Below, one piece after another: positions 1 to 9,296 of a stretch of DNA of 63,561 bases (the first letter of the stretch is position 1; each line of letters begins with the position of its first letter). The stretch is taken from the NCBI RefSeq assembly GCF_001639745.1, contig NZ_LTAX01000021.1:1-63561 (forward strand), in the 5' to 3' direction. The DNA is from Marinomonas gallaica (GTDB lineage: Bacteria; Pseudomonadota; Gammaproteobacteria; Pseudomonadales; Marinomonadaceae). A program made the translations under genes and the position numbers. The notes under the pieces are model-generated. The model saw nothing but the letters and a program-made list of their open reading frames with translations, had not been told where the DNA came from and did not search any database.

Positions 1-32
1 AAAATCCGATTAAGAATGCTTAATCGGATTTT
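1..32. terminator. bidirectional rho-independent terminator hairpin
   Basis: A perfect 14-bp inverted repeat (AAAATCCGATTAAG, loop aatg, then its complement) opens the window. Its A-rich and T-rich flanks would end transcription from either side. Both neighbouring genes are outside the window or decayed, so the gene it serves cannot be named. Confidence 0.7.
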
Positions 33-103
33 CTTGGGCTATTTAACTTAATGCAATCCTTAAGTGAACAGCATTAACCTTCAGGGTGGCTTTTATAACT
101 GTC

Positions 104-318
104 GAAAAATTTAACCCGAAGAACCATTGATTTCCTTTCTTAGCTTTATGCATTTTTGGATAACTTGATTTTGCTTTATTTTTGGTCGAGTTAGCGGCTT
201 CAATGATGGCGCCTTCTTTGAAGTAAATGGCGTTCGTCCAAGCTTAAGCTTCACCAGCAAGTGACTGAAGTTTATGATGGTTATGTGGTTAGGTTTCGCA
301 CCTTCTAAGGAGACGCAT
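104..318 (-). pseudogene. decayed IS5-family transposase remnant
   Basis: On the minus strand this stretch parallels the middle of the transposase in the nearby IS5 copy at 661-1632. It encodes degraded counterparts of the segments around NQWFFGLK and [12 protein letters not shown]. Internal deletions and frameshifts break it into pieces, no full reading frame survives, and no inverted repeats are visible. It is dead sequence left by an older insertion of the same IS family. The boundaries are approximate because they rest on reading similarity by eye. Confidence 0.7.
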
Positions 319-372
319 AATCGAAGATTTTCCTGTTCTGATGTCGAATTATGGACATAGATTGAATAATGC

Positions 373-510
373 TCAGGATGATGGGGGCTGGCATTCTGAG
401 TTTTTACGGATGAAGTCAATAAAGGCTCGAAGAACTGCTGGCATATTTTTCTTGCTATGGTAGTAAAGATGATACCCCGGATACGATTGGCACCATGGCT
501 CCAGCACTCT
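373..510 (-). pseudogene. C-terminal stump of a LysR-type regulator, cut by IS5
   Basis: The minus strand reads 46 codons to a TGA stop, with PWCQSYPGYHLYYHSKKNMP followed by AVLRAFIDFIRK. This matches the C-terminal end of LysR effector domains (PGY.LYY.S....P.AL.AFIDF.R). The frame has no start and runs straight into the end of the adjacent IS, so the rest of the gene was lost. On the other side of the IS is ridA, not the missing part of this regulator. The loss is therefore more than a simple insertion and probably involved an IS-mediated deletion. The family match is confident; the exact regulator is unknown. Confidence 0.75.
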
Positions 511-1704
511 AAGGAATATGCGATTAAGTCAGCTAATTAGCACGAAGTCACAGCTGACTTGATTTGCTTTGCTTTTCAATTAGCCAAAAACCTCAGTTTT
601 TTGCCTATCTTGTTCCCTAGTTGGAGGCTTTAAAGCTCCAACTACCGTCATCAAGACGGATTAACCCCGTACAGACCTGATCATTTGATCCACTCGCAGC
701 ATGTTTCCCAGTGCAAACAACACCGCGAGCTTATTATCATTTTTGGATAATCCTTTATAGACCGCTTTACGGAACCCAAACTGGCACTTCACTATCCGAA
801 ACGGATGCTCTACTTTTGCTCTGATACTGGCTTTTATGTACTCCGTATTGATGGGCTTATTATTAATACGGGGATGTTTCTTCCATTCCCGAAACTTGCT
901 TGGCACCTCCGCAATCAATCAGTCCAACTTCTTATCTTTGGTTTCCTCACGTTTTTCTACGCCACAATAGCCTGAGTCGGCAGAGACAAACGTCTCATCG
1001 CCATGCATGAGCTCAGTGATTTGGTTTAAGTCATGTTCATTGGTAGAAGTGGTGGTGAAACTGTGCACCAAGCCACGTTTAGCATCGACCCTAATATGCG
1101 CTTTAAGCCCGAAGAACCATTGATTTCCTTTCTTGGTTTGATGCATTTCTGGATCACGTGATTTGGCTTTATTTTTGGTTGAACTAGCCGCCTCAATAAT
1201 AGTCGCGTCAACGATGGTGCCTTCTTTGAAGTAAATACCTGAGTCTGATAGCCATTTGTGGACTTCTTTAAATAGCTTTCGTCCAAGCTTATGCTTCTCC
1301 AGTAAGTGCCTGAAATTCATAATAGTGGTGTGATCAGGTATCGTACCTTCTAAGGATAACCCAGCAAACAGCCGCATAGAGGTAATTTCGTAAAGCGCGC
1401 CCTCCATGGCTGGGTCTCCCATGTTGTACCAGTTCTGCATAAAATGAATACGCAACACAGTAGACAAAGGATATGGGCGACGACCGTTACCTGCTTTTGG
1501 ATAGAAGGGTTCAATTTGGGCTTCAAGCTGCTGCCAAGGAATCAATTCATCCATTCGACCAAGAAAGGGTTCTTTGCGAGTTTTGCGGCGTTTGCTGGCA
1601 AATTCGGTATCGGCGAAGGAGAGTTGATTCATGGTTGGCTGAAATAGTAGTTGTCTTAAGTCGGCGTGATTGTCTCATGTTACCGACTTAATCGCATATT
1701 CCTT
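511..1704 (-). mobile_element. IS5-family insertion sequence, copy 1
   Basis: The element is bounded by exact inverted repeats, AAGGAATATGCGATTAAGTC at 511-530 and its complement at 1685-1704. IS5 elements usually duplicate a 4-bp YTAR target. If the repeat proper starts at GGAATATGCG, the flanks read CTAA on the left and TTAG on the right. Each fits YTAR but they are not direct repeats of each other. This suggests the two flanks come from different insertions, with loss of what lay between. The right end sits exactly on the stop codon of ridA. The single transposase frame inside is interrupted by a stop codon. Confidence 0.85.
661..1632 (-). pseudogene. IS5-family transposase with in-frame TGA
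   Basis: This is a DDE transposase of the IS5 family that would cut and paste its own IS. The frame reads from [16 protein letters not shown] through the DUF772-like N-terminal region (residues about 30-120) and the catalytic core ([14 protein letters not shown] with one Asp; [13 protein letters not shown] with the second Asp). After KLD at 919-921 it meets TGA, then continues in the same frame with [16 protein letters not shown] and the glutamate-bearing segment near KVEHPFR. The second copy in the window reads KLDCLIAE at this spot, so a single base change to TGA is the likely defect. Without readthrough the protein lacks its C-terminal catalytic Glu and should be inactive. Confidence 0.85.
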
Positions 1705-2098
1705 AGTCTTGTGAGGGTACGATTGCATAGGCAACCACTTCACATAACATTTCTTCTCTTGCTAAGCCTGCAACTATCATGGCTGCGCGGTTAGGGTAAG
1801 GTGCAGAAAAGTATTCAGCGTAAACCTTATTAAATACTGGAAGTTGAGATCTATCTGTAACATAGATAAGTACTTGAGTGACATGGTTCATCGTCAATTC
1901 AGCTGCTTCTATCGTATGCTTCAAGTTATCCATTGTTTGGCGTGCTTGGGCTTCTATTCCGCCCTCAACGACTTTACCTTCTTGATCAATTGGAATTTGA
2001 GCTGTCGATAGTTGCCCGTTAGCAATGACTGCCCATTCAAGTGGTGCTTTGGATGCGAAAAGGTCTGTTTTAACTGGGGTTTTGATTGGCTGAGTCAT
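1703..2098 (-). CDS. RidA (YjgF/YER057c/UK114) family protein
   Basis: About 131 residues, the usual RidA length. RidA proteins are cytosolic trimers that hydrolyse reactive enamine/imine intermediates, often those released by amine oxidases or PLP enzymes. Visible family features are the central GGIEAQARQTMDNLKHTIEA helix, the YVTDR strand and the P-x-R-A-A-M motif (PNRAAMIVAG) carrying the substrate-binding Arg. The ATG at 2098 gives the standard RidA N-terminus; a longer frame to 2161 adds residues unlike the family. It lies downstream of a BCCT carrier, dipeptidase and aldehyde dehydrogenase on the same strand, which fits clean-up of imines in amine catabolism. Its stop codon coincides with the edge of the IS5 copy, so the native 3' flank has been replaced. 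Confidence 0.88.
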   Translation of the reverse strand: MTQPIKTPVKTDLFASKAPLEWAVIANGQLSTAQIPIDQEGKVVEGGIEAQARQTMDNLKHTIEAAELTMNHVTQVLIYVTDRSQLPVFNKVYAEYFSAPYPNRAAMIVAGLAREEMLCEVVAYAIVPSQD

Positions 2099-2166
2099 AG
2101 TATTGGTCTGTCCTATGTGTTTTCTATCAAGAGTGAACTCTGAAAACTGCAGAGTGTGCACCTAGA

Positions 2167-2186
2167 AAGGGAGCCGAGGCTCCCTT
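2167..2186 (-). terminator. hairpin after the BCCT gene
   Basis: The inverted repeat AAGGGAGC / GCTCCCTT lies between the BCCT stop codon (2258) and the ridA start. On the minus strand it is followed by a short T run, so it may end or attenuate transcription from the carrier gene into ridA. Confidence 0.45.
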
Positions 2187-2257
2187 CAATTTATTGCTGC
2201 CCTTGCTATTGCCTTACCCACAGGTTCCAGCAAAGAGTTTATGGCTGTTGCACTAGG

Positions 2258-3814
2258 TTATAAACCTTGCTCATCTGCCATCTTCTTCGCAATTTTTGGT
2301 GCAGTCCAAAGTGACGGTAGTAGTACCAAAGAAACGGGTACCGCAGTGATCACGATGAAAGATTGCAAGGCAGAGATACCGCCAGAACCGATCGAAATCA
2401 GCAGTGCTGCGACAACCCCCATCATGATGCCCCAAAACACACGGATAGAACTTTGTGGATGGTCTGTTCCTGTCATAACCATAGATACGGCATAGGTCAT
2501 TGAGTCACCTGTTGTTGCGACAAAGATAGTCGTCAAAATCAGGAACAAGACAGAGATCATGAAGCCCATGGGTAATTGTTCTGTGATAGCTAGTAGTGCT
2601 GCTGGTAGGTTGAAACCTGTGAAAGGTTCAGAGATGACACCTGGATTTGCGATTTCAAACGCTAAACCACTACCACCAACGATTGTGAACCAGAATGTTG
2701 TGATGATAGGTGCGACCACAGAGATCAATAACACCATTTGACGAATGGTACGACCACGTGAAATACGTGCGACAAACATGGCCATAAGTGGACCGTAACC
2801 TAAGAACCAGCCCCAGAAGAATACTGTCCACCAGTCTAACCAACCTGGACTAGCACGGAATGTTGCCATAGGGATGAACTGATCAAGGTAGATACCAAAA
2901 GAATGAAGGTAGCTATCAATAATGAAAGCAGTTGGGCCAAACAGTAGAATGAAAGCGATCAGAACAACAGCAAGGATGACATTGGCACGGCTCAAAACTT
3001 GGATGCCTTTAGTCACACCACTGACCGCTGAAAGCGTATAAATACCTATCAAGGAAAGTAGGATAACAAGCTGAGTTGTGTAGGTATCAGGAATACCAAA
3101 TAGTTTTTCTAAACCAAAGCTAACCTGTAGACCTAGGAAGCCGATTGGGCCAACAGTACCGGCTACAACAGCAAGTACACAACTTGCATCAACGATCGCA
3201 CCGAATGGCCCAATCATAACCTTGTCACCAAACACAGGGTAAAGCAGCGTTCTTGGCTTAAGTGGTAGACCTTTTTCATAGTGTAGGTACATGAAAACGA
3301 TACCGGTTAAGCTACCCAAGATTGCCCATGCAAGAAAGCCCCAGTGCATAAAACTTTGTGCTAATGCGTTATATGCCGCTTGCGCCCCTTCTGCTTCACC
3401 AAATAATGGTGGTGCAGAAGTGAAATGAGCCATAGGCTCTGCTGCTGCCCAGAATACACCGCCGCCTGCTAACAGGGTACACATTATGATTGAAATCCAC
3501 TTAAAGGTGGAAATTTCAGGATTCTTGATACCACCAAGTACGACTGCACCAGAACGGCCAATGGCTAGGAACAAGCCAATGATAAAAGTTAATAATAAGA
3601 GTACTTGCCAATAGGCACCAAAGAATTCGGTCGATGTCGCAAATGCTGTATTTACCCAAGATGAAACCATATTGATGTCATAAAGGGCGGCAATGACGAA
3701 AAGCGCTAAACCACCACCACTGATGAAAAACACAGGTAGATCTACTCCTGCTAATAAACCAGTGCCCTTACTCGGTTGATTTGGCTGTATGCCGTCTTGA
3801 GAAACTCTACTCAT
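2258..3814 (-). CDS. BCCT-family betaine/carnitine/choline transporter
   Basis: A 518-residue inner-membrane carrier with about 12 hydrophobic segments, typical of BCCT proteins that import quaternary amines with Na+ or H+ or by exchange. The family signature lies in the middle and C-terminal half: a tryptophan-rich stretch (WLDWWTVFFWGWFLGYGP) followed by MAMFVARISRGRTIRQM, the classic cytoplasmic loop after TM8. The substrate-path segment reads LLAGGGVFWAAAEPMAHF and lacks the canonical GMGIG of Na+-coupled BetP, so the coupling mode may differ. A good ribosome site (GGAGACTACC) precedes ATG 3814. It is the last large gene of a run shared with the dipeptidase and aldehyde dehydrogenase. The exact substrate cannot be told. 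Confidence 0.92.
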   Translation of the reverse strand: MSRVSQDGIQPNQPSKGTGLLAGVDLPVFFISGGGLALFVIAALYDINMVSSWVNTAFATSTEFFGAYWQVLLLLTFIIGLFLAIGRSGAVVLGGIKNPEISTFKWISIIMCTLLAGGGVFWAAAEPMAHFTSAPPLFGEAEGAQAAYNALAQSFMHWGFLAWAILGSLTGIVFMYLHYEKGLPLKPRTLLYPVFGDKVMIGPFGAIVDASCVLAVVAGTVGPIGFLGLQVSFGLEKLFGIPDTYTTQLVILLSLIGIYTLSAVSGVTKGIQVLSRANVILAVVLIAFILLFGPTAFIIDSYLHSFGIYLDQFIPMATFRASPGWLDWWTVFFWGWFLGYGPLMAMFVARISRGRTIRQMVLLISVVAPIITTFWFTIVGGSGLAFEIANPGVISEPFTGFNLPAALLAITEQLPMGFMISVLFLILTTIFVATTGDSMTYAVSMVMTGTDHPQSSIRVFWGIMMGVVAALLISIGSGGISALQSFIVITAVPVSLVLLPSLWTAPKIAKKMADEQGL

Positions 3815-3882
3815 GGTAGTCTCCTAAAGGATATTTATTTTTTATATTTATTGGGGGTATCCGGCGCTAACGGCTATATCCG

Positions 3883-4893
3883 TTAACTTAGGTTATCTTT
3901 TGATAGGTTCTGTGGTGTCAATCCTTCGTCGAAGAATCGTAACCAGTTTTGGCCCATTATTTTTGCTACCTCAGTTTGATTAAAGCCTCGATCAAGCAGG
4001 CCTTTGGTGAGATTTGGGAAGTCTCGACTATCCTTAAACCAAGTGAGTGGTTCAGGCCACTCCGCATTGGATTTAGACCCTTCGCCGTAATCCTTTGTTT
4101 TTGACCAACGGCCATTTCGCATCCATTCAAGAATAGAAAGCGGCTGCTGCTGGCATAAGTCTGTCCCTATACCAATATTGTCTATGCCCATTAAATCCGC
4201 TGTATTGGCTATCATGTCGCAGAACTCATCAAGGCGGCAGTTCGATCCATTCTTAAGGTGGAATGGATATAAACTGAAACCTAATAAACCGCCTGATTCA
4301 GCAAGGTTTTTAAGTAATGAGTCAGATTTGTTGCGTTTTGCTTCATGAAAACTCAGTGGATTAGCGTGAGAGATCACAATGGGTCGCTCTGATATTTCTA
4401 TTGCATCAAGTGTGCTGCGCTCGCCGCTATGGCTCATGTCGACTATCATGCCAACACGGTTCATTTCCTTGATGGCTTGTTTACCAAAACGGGTAACCCC
4501 GCTATCGACTGATTCATAACAACCGCAAGCCAGCAGGCTTTGGTTGTTATAAGTCAGTTGCATGATCATAAGGTTCAGCTCGCGCATTATCTCGATCATG
4601 GCAATGTCGTCTTCAATCGGTGAGCAATTCTGAGCGCCAAACATGATGCCGACACGGCCTGTTTGTTTGGCGATTCGAATATCATCAGCACAGCGAACCG
4701 GCATAATTAGGTCAGGGTTACGCTCAAAATGAGTATTCCATTCACCAATACGCAATAGTGTTTCGCGGATTTGTTCATGGTAAACAATGGTCGCATGTAC
4801 CATGGTGACACCACCTTCTTTTAGCTGTAAGAAGATGTTTCTGTTCCAATTTGAGTATTGCAAACCATCTATGACGATAAGATCCTGATGCAT
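3883..4893 (-). CDS. peptidase M19 family (membrane/renal dipeptidase-like)
   Basis: 336 residues with the fold and motifs of zinc-dependent M19 dipeptidases. DGLQYSNWNR near residue 9 replaces the usual DGH.D entry motif, so the first metal ligand His is not obvious. GIMFGAQNCSPIEDD lies at about 101-115. VGMIVDMSHSGERSTLDAI (about 147-165) carries the conserved DxSH, PIVISHANP (about 172-180) has the second metal His, and IGIGTDLCQ is at about 239-247. M19 relatives in amine-catabolic loci often act on unusual N-substituted substrates. The loss of the first HxD His is a reason to doubt ordinary dipeptidase activity. It starts at ATG 4893 after AGAGGTGAACC and ends 69 bp before the BCCT gene, so the two are probably co-transcribed. 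Confidence 0.85.
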   Translation of the reverse strand: MHQDLIVIDGLQYSNWNRNIFLQLKEGGVTMVHATIVYHEQIRETLLRIGEWNTHFERNPDLIMPVRCADDIRIAKQTGRVGIMFGAQNCSPIEDDIAMIEIMRELNLMIMQLTYNNQSLLACGCYESVDSGVTRFGKQAIKEMNRVGMIVDMSHSGERSTLDAIEISERPIVISHANPLSFHEAKRNKSDSLLKNLAESGGLLGFSLYPFHLKNGSNCRLDEFCDMIANTADLMGIDNIGIGTDLCQQQPLSILEWMRNGRWSKTKDYGEGSKSNAEWPEPLTWFKDSRDFPNLTKGLLDRGFNQTEVAKIMGQNWLRFFDEGLTPQNLSKDNLS

Positions 4894-4906
4894 GGTTCAC
4901 CTCTTG

Positions 4907-6352
4907 TTATGTGCGCATATAGGTAGTTTTTACTACGGTGTAGAACTCTTTCGCATAAGTTCCTTGCTCTCGTGGACCAAAGCTTGAATCTTTTCGTCCG
5001 CCAAATGGCACATGGTAATCTGTTCCGGCTGTTGGCAAGTTGATCATGGCGCAACCTGTTTTAGCATTTCGCTTGAAGTCGTTAGCGTATTTCAAAGAGG
5101 TCGTACAAATACCACCGACTAGACCGAAGTTTGTATCGTTCAGTGTTTTCAGTGCTTCTGAGTAATCAGCAACTTTGATAATGCACGCAATCGGTGCGAA
5201 CGCTTCTTCGCGGTTGATTGTCATCTGGTTTGTCGTGTTAGTGAACAGTGCGGGTTGCATGTAATAACCATCTGCTTCTTCTGTTAGCACCTCACCACCG
5301 TATGCCAATTCGCCGCCTTCTTTCTTAGCAAGCTCAAGATAAGATAGGTTTTGTTCCATTTGACGTGCATCAGCAACCGCACCAATGTGAACACCTTCTT
5401 TAAGAGGGTGACCAACAACCAGTTTTTTCATGCGCTCAGTCATTTTGGCAACGAACTCGTCGTGGATGCCTTCTGTAACAATTAGGCGTGAAGAAGCCGT
5501 ACATTTTTGACCTGTACCACCGAAAGCGCCACCAACAGCGCATTCAACCGCGTTATCAATGTCTGCATCGTCTAGAACGATTAGCGCATTTTTACTGCCC
5601 ATTTCTAGCTGACATTTGATCAGGTTAACTGCAGTTGCAACTGCGACTTTACGGCCAGTTTCTAAGGAGCCAGTGAAGGTAAGTGCGTTGATTTCTTTTG
5701 AGTGTATAAGCGTATCACCCACTTCAGCACCAGGACCCATTACTAGATTTACTGTGCCTGCAGGGAGACCTTGACGAGAAATAATTTCTGTCAGAGCCCA
5801 AGCACTTGCTGGTACCTGATTAGCGGGCTTCCAAACAACTGAGTTACCGTATGCAAGTGCGGGTGCAATTTTCCAAGCACCCGTTGCCGTTGGGAAGTTC
5901 CAAGGTGTGATGATACCCACAACACCAACAGGCTCACGGCGGGTTTCAATTTCAACGCCAGGACGAACTGAATCAGTGGTTTCGCCCATTTGACGAAGTA
6001 CTTCAGCGGCATAATAGTGGAAGAATTGACCTGAGCGGTAAGTTTCGCCAGCGCCTTCTGCCAGTGTTTTACCTTCTTCTCGGGCAAGTAGTTCACCTAG
6101 CTCATCTTTACGTGCAATTAGCTCATCACCAATAGCCATCAAGACAGAGTATCTTTGCTCTAGACCGCTTTTCTCCCATTCAGCTTGACCTAATTTAGCT
6201 GCTTCGATTGCTGCAAGTGTTTGCGCTTTATCTGCTTGAGCATATTTACCAATGTTATCTTTGGTGTCAGCTGGACTAATGTTATCTATATTATTTTTGT
6301 TTCCATCAACCCATTCGCCGGCGATGTAATTACGAAAAACTGAATCGGACAT
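4907..6352 (-). CDS. NAD(P)-dependent aldehyde dehydrogenase, ketoglutarate-semialdehyde type
   Basis: 481 residues, a full-length ALDH. The cofactor site is seen in GIITPWNFPTATGAWKIAPAL (about 147-167). The general-base Glu is in LEMGSKNALIVLDDA, and the catalytic Cys is in FGGTGQKCTASSRLIV. The C-terminal PFGGRKDSSFGPREQG is typical of alpha-ketoglutaric semialdehyde and related dehydrogenases, so oxidation of a semialdehyde to a dicarboxylate is the best guess. Translation starts at ATG 6352 after GGAGTAGATC. It is the first gene of the minus-strand unit and is divergent from a LysR gene across about 90 bp, the usual arrangement for LysR control. Confidence 0.9.
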   Translation of the reverse strand: MSDSVFRNYIAGEWVDGNKNNIDNISPADTKDNIGKYAQADKAQTLAAIEAAKLGQAEWEKSGLEQRYSVLMAIGDELIARKDELGELLAREEGKTLAEGAGETYRSGQFFHYYAAEVLRQMGETTDSVRPGVEIETRREPVGVVGIITPWNFPTATGAWKIAPALAYGNSVVWKPANQVPASAWALTEIISRQGLPAGTVNLVMGPGAEVGDTLIHSKEINALTFTGSLETGRKVAVATAVNLIKCQLEMGSKNALIVLDDADIDNAVECAVGGAFGGTGQKCTASSRLIVTEGIHDEFVAKMTERMKKLVVGHPLKEGVHIGAVADARQMEQNLSYLELAKKEGGELAYGGEVLTEEADGYYMQPALFTNTTNQMTINREEAFAPIACIIKVADYSEALKTLNDTNFGLVGGICTTSLKYANDFKRNAKTGCAMINLPTAGTDYHVPFGGRKDSSFGPREQGTYAKEFYTVVKTTYMRT

Positions 6353-6445
6353 GATCTACTCCTATGTGGTATTGGCATCATATTAATTGCCATGTTTTAA
6401 TAATAAAAATTAATAATTAATATTAAACGATAAGGTAATTTTATT

Positions 6446-7339
6446 ATGATGCCGGAACTTAAAATTACTCAGCTACGTCACTTTGTTTGGGTTGCTGAGC
6501 TTAAGGGCTTTCATGTGGCGGCTGAACGGGCTCATAGAACGCAGCCTGCGATTTCCTTATCTATAAAAGATTTGGAAAGTAAACTTGGGGAGTCTGTGTT
6601 TGAAAAGCGTAAAACAAAATCGGCCAAGGCTGAGTTGACACCCTTTGGAGAATTATTTTTACCTAAGGCGAAGGAACTTATTGCTCATCATGACCGTATT
6701 GCACAAGACATGATGTTGATGGCTGATCATAAAGCAGGTCATATCCGATTAGCGTCTGTTCCTTCTATAGCAAGTCAGGTCTTACCCGAATTACTGCTTG
6801 AGTTTGTTGCGGATGCGACGGAGCTAAACGTTAGTTTCTTTGATGATAACTCTGATGCTGTCCTTAAAATGGTTGAAAACCAGCAGGTAGATTTTGGTAT
6901 TGCCAGCTTATTCCATGAAGAGGAACATTCGGATAAAACCTTTGAGGCTATCTGGGAAGATCAGATAGGGGTTGTTTGCCCTAAAGATCATCCTTTAGCT
7001 AAATTTAAAGGAATTCATTGGAAAACTTTGTTAGACCATCGATTTATTAGTAATGGTACGTCGCGCTTGCTAGAGGATAGCGAGGCGAGCCCGTTACTTG
7101 GCCGTTCCCAATTTTATATTTCTAATATGATCTCTTTAATTGCCATGCTTGAAGCTGGCGTAGGGATCACAACCCTACCTAAGTATGCCTTTCCTAAAGA
7201 GAGCTCAACTTTGTGTTTCATTCCTTTGGATACGCCTGTTGTAGTGCGCAAAATTGGTTTAGTGCAGCTTAATAATAAATCTTTATCACCAGCTGCAAGT
7301 GCGCTCGTTGACTTTATTCTGAGCAAAGCAAAGCGTTAA
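6446..7339 (+). CDS. LysR-family transcriptional regulator
   Basis: About 297 residues. The N-terminal winged helix reads LKITQLRHFVWVAELKGFHV and continues with AAERAHRTQPAISLSIKDLE, a clear LysR DNA-binding domain. It is followed by an effector-binding domain to the C-terminus (GHIRLASVPSIASQVLPELL onward). It is transcribed divergently from the aldehyde dehydrogenase, dipeptidase, BCCT and ridA run, which suggests it controls that set in response to a pathway compound. Two adjacent ATG codons lie at the start; either would give nearly the same protein. Confidence 0.92.
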   Translation: MMPELKITQLRHFVWVAELKGFHVAAERAHRTQPAISLSIKDLESKLGESVFEKRKTKSAKAELTPFGELFLPKAKELIAHHDRIAQDMMLMADHKAGHIRLASVPSIASQVLPELLLEFVADATELNVSFFDDNSDAVLKMVENQQVDFGIASLFHEEEHSDKTFEAIWEDQIGVVCPKDHPLAKFKGIHWKTLLDHRFISNGTSRLLEDSEASPLLGRSQFYISNMISLIAMLEAGVGITTLPKYAFPKESSTLCFIPLDTPVVVRKIGLVQLNNKSLSPAASALVDFILSKAKR

Positions 7340-7574
7340 TAGGCTGGTTTTTATTGATAATGATCAAAGAATTGAAAAGAGCTCATTTTTTTATGTAAGG
7401 ATAAAAGCTAGTAAAATTAATGATTCCAAGTGTTTTGATTAGAAGGGCTTATCTAATGATATGGCTTTTTGATTTGATGGGAGAGGGCGCATGATCAATG
7501 ATAAGACCATCAAGTGAAACATGAAATTCACTAGGAAGATAATTTTCAATTACTAAAATAAGAGAGTGTTTGCC

Positions 7575-9296
7575 ATGACCACGCCCGCCGCGATTGAATC
7601 CTCGTTAAGAGGAAATAATGCGTTGCCACTCCGGCCTATCGATCAGGTAATGGATTTGGAGCGATTAGGTGCTATGCACCAAAGCCGCTTAAGCTTTATG
7701 CGCATCTTGGTTCGCCATGTGATGCGTGAGCGTTGGCAGATAAATATGACTACTATGTCTTTGAATAACGAAGGTTATGGTACAGCTATTTATGAAATTC
7801 AAACACCTCATGATCTGTTTAGCTTTGTTATCTTTTCCGATTATCTGTCTCCAAATGAGCGAAATGATCGGGTAATCGCTTCAAAGTGGGATCTTACAAT
7901 GGCACTCGTGGCTGGTAAAGTTGATGAGGTTTACGTTGAAGGTTTACGCCAAAACGTCCCTAAACAAGAAGCGGGGCGAGTTGACTCGCGTGTCTTTGTC
8001 TTATCCCGCGCTAACCGCAGTGCCCGTAACTTCGAATACGTTGTTGATCAACTAGCAAACGGCGGACAGCCAGACATTAGCAAGATAGCTAAAGTGGGTT
8101 ATCTATATCGAACAACAGCAGTTTACGGTAGTGGTAAATTAGGTATGGCGGATTGGGAGAAAGTATCAACTCGCTGGCCTGATTTTGCACGACCTTTCTC
8201 AGCAGAGATGTTCGTGTGCTTTATGTTGAGAAATTTTAGTTTGTTCCAAGCTGAACATATTGCTGAAAAACGTACTCCAGCGACCTATAAGCCAATGAAT
8301 CCCAAAATTAAGCGTTACTTTGGGATTGGTAACTCAACGGGTTTAGGTATGGCACCTTACCTCATGAACCACCCTCTGTTAATTAACCAATGGGTTGAGA
8401 TGCGAGAGCTTGCTCTGGCAAGAGTTAGGCTGCTTGGGCTATATGACGAGAGTGCAAAAGTGAAACTCGAGAGTTTAATCAGCCGTGTACAGAGTCATAT
8501 GGCGGAAACAGAAACGGAAGACGAATGGCAAACAAACAATAATATTGCTGTTATGGCTGATCTTGAGCAGTTAAAAGCACGTCTTGATCTTGGTGTAGAC
8601 AGTTGGAATAGCTTGATTGTCTGGAGTGAAGAGGCTTGCTCTCTGCAAGGGCAAGAGCTTCTAGTTTCTTTGTTACTAGAGCTTCACCCTGAGTTGGTTG
8701 ACGACTTAGAGGGCTATCATGGTTCTGAAGAGTTTTTAGATCTAGATCCTGTTATGCCGTTGCAAACACTTAAGCAGGTGATTGAAACCCGTTATGCATG
8801 GGCATTGAAAATAGACTTTAGTGAAAGTGGTTCTAGAGACATTTTCTGGTACAGATCAGAAGAGAAGATGGAGCCGAGATTAGGTCAAGCTGCGACAGAA
8901 AAAGGGAAAGACAAACAAATGGCATTAGGTGTGGGTTATGCCGTACGTAAATGCTATGACCAGCTGTGCGAATATATTAATGAGTTCCCAGAACATTCAA
9001 CCGCTCGTTTTATGGTTACTAAGCCAAAACTGAGAGGTATTGTTAGACGTATTCAAAGCATGAATCGCTGTGTTTACGGTGATATTCAGGCCAACTTGCT
9101 TGATAAAAATGTACTTCCTATGCATTTGTTAAGAGCTAAACTTGCCTTCTTTGGAGTGAGCAAATTTGATCCTAAATCCAAACTATGGGTGCGAAACACT
9201 ATGTTTCAAGGAGCGCCTTTGTTAGAAGATATTGGGGCAAGTTTTAGTGATGATTGGTTTATGCCATTGGCGCCGAAAGCGGAGGAGAATGTCTAA
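7575..9296 (+). CDS. conserved protein of unknown function (573 aa)
   Basis: A soluble protein of about 573 residues with no signal peptide or membrane segment and no catalytic motif I recognise. It is rich in Arg and Met at the N-terminus (ILVRHVMRERWQINMTTMSL) and has a mixed charged composition throughout. The ATG at 7575 is preferred because AGAGAG lies 8 bases upstream; a GTG nine bases earlier is possible. Its stop overlaps the start of the next gene in TAATG, so the two proteins are probably made together in similar amounts and may form a complex. The partner carries a DUF3726-like region. The tight pairing and neighbouring amine-catabolic genes hint at a metabolic role, but none can be assigned. 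Confidence 0.85.
   Translation: MTTPAAIESSLRGNNALPLRPIDQVMDLERLGAMHQSRLSFMRILVRHVMRERWQINMTTMSLNNEGYGTAIYEIQTPHDLFSFVIFSDYLSPNERNDRVIASKWDLTMALVAGKVDEVYVEGLRQNVPKQEAGRVDSRVFVLSRANRSARNFEYVVDQLANGGQPDISKIAKVGYLYRTTAVYGSGKLGMADWEKVSTRWPDFARPFSAEMFVCFMLRNFSLFQAEHIAEKRTPATYKPMNPKIKRYFGIGNSTGLGMAPYLMNHPLLINQWVEMRELALARVRLLGLYDESAKVKLESLISRVQSHMAETETEDEWQTNNNIAVMADLEQLKARLDLGVDSWNSLIVWSEEACSLQGQELLVSLLLELHPELVDDLEGYHGSEEFLDLDPVMPLQTLKQVIETRYAWALKIDFSESGSRDIFWYRSEEKMEPRLGQAATEKGKDKQMALGVGYAVRKCYDQLCEYINEFPEHSTARFMVTKPKLRGIVRRIQSMNRCVYGDIQANLLDKNVLPMHLLRAKLAFFGVSKFDPKSKLWVRNTMFQGAPLLEDIGASFSDDWFMPLAPKAEENV

Noticed and set aside
1444..1691. Plus-strand frames of 67-72 codons inside the IS5 transposase
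   Set aside because: They are antisense shadows of the transposase gene, repeated in copy 2 only because the parent gene is.
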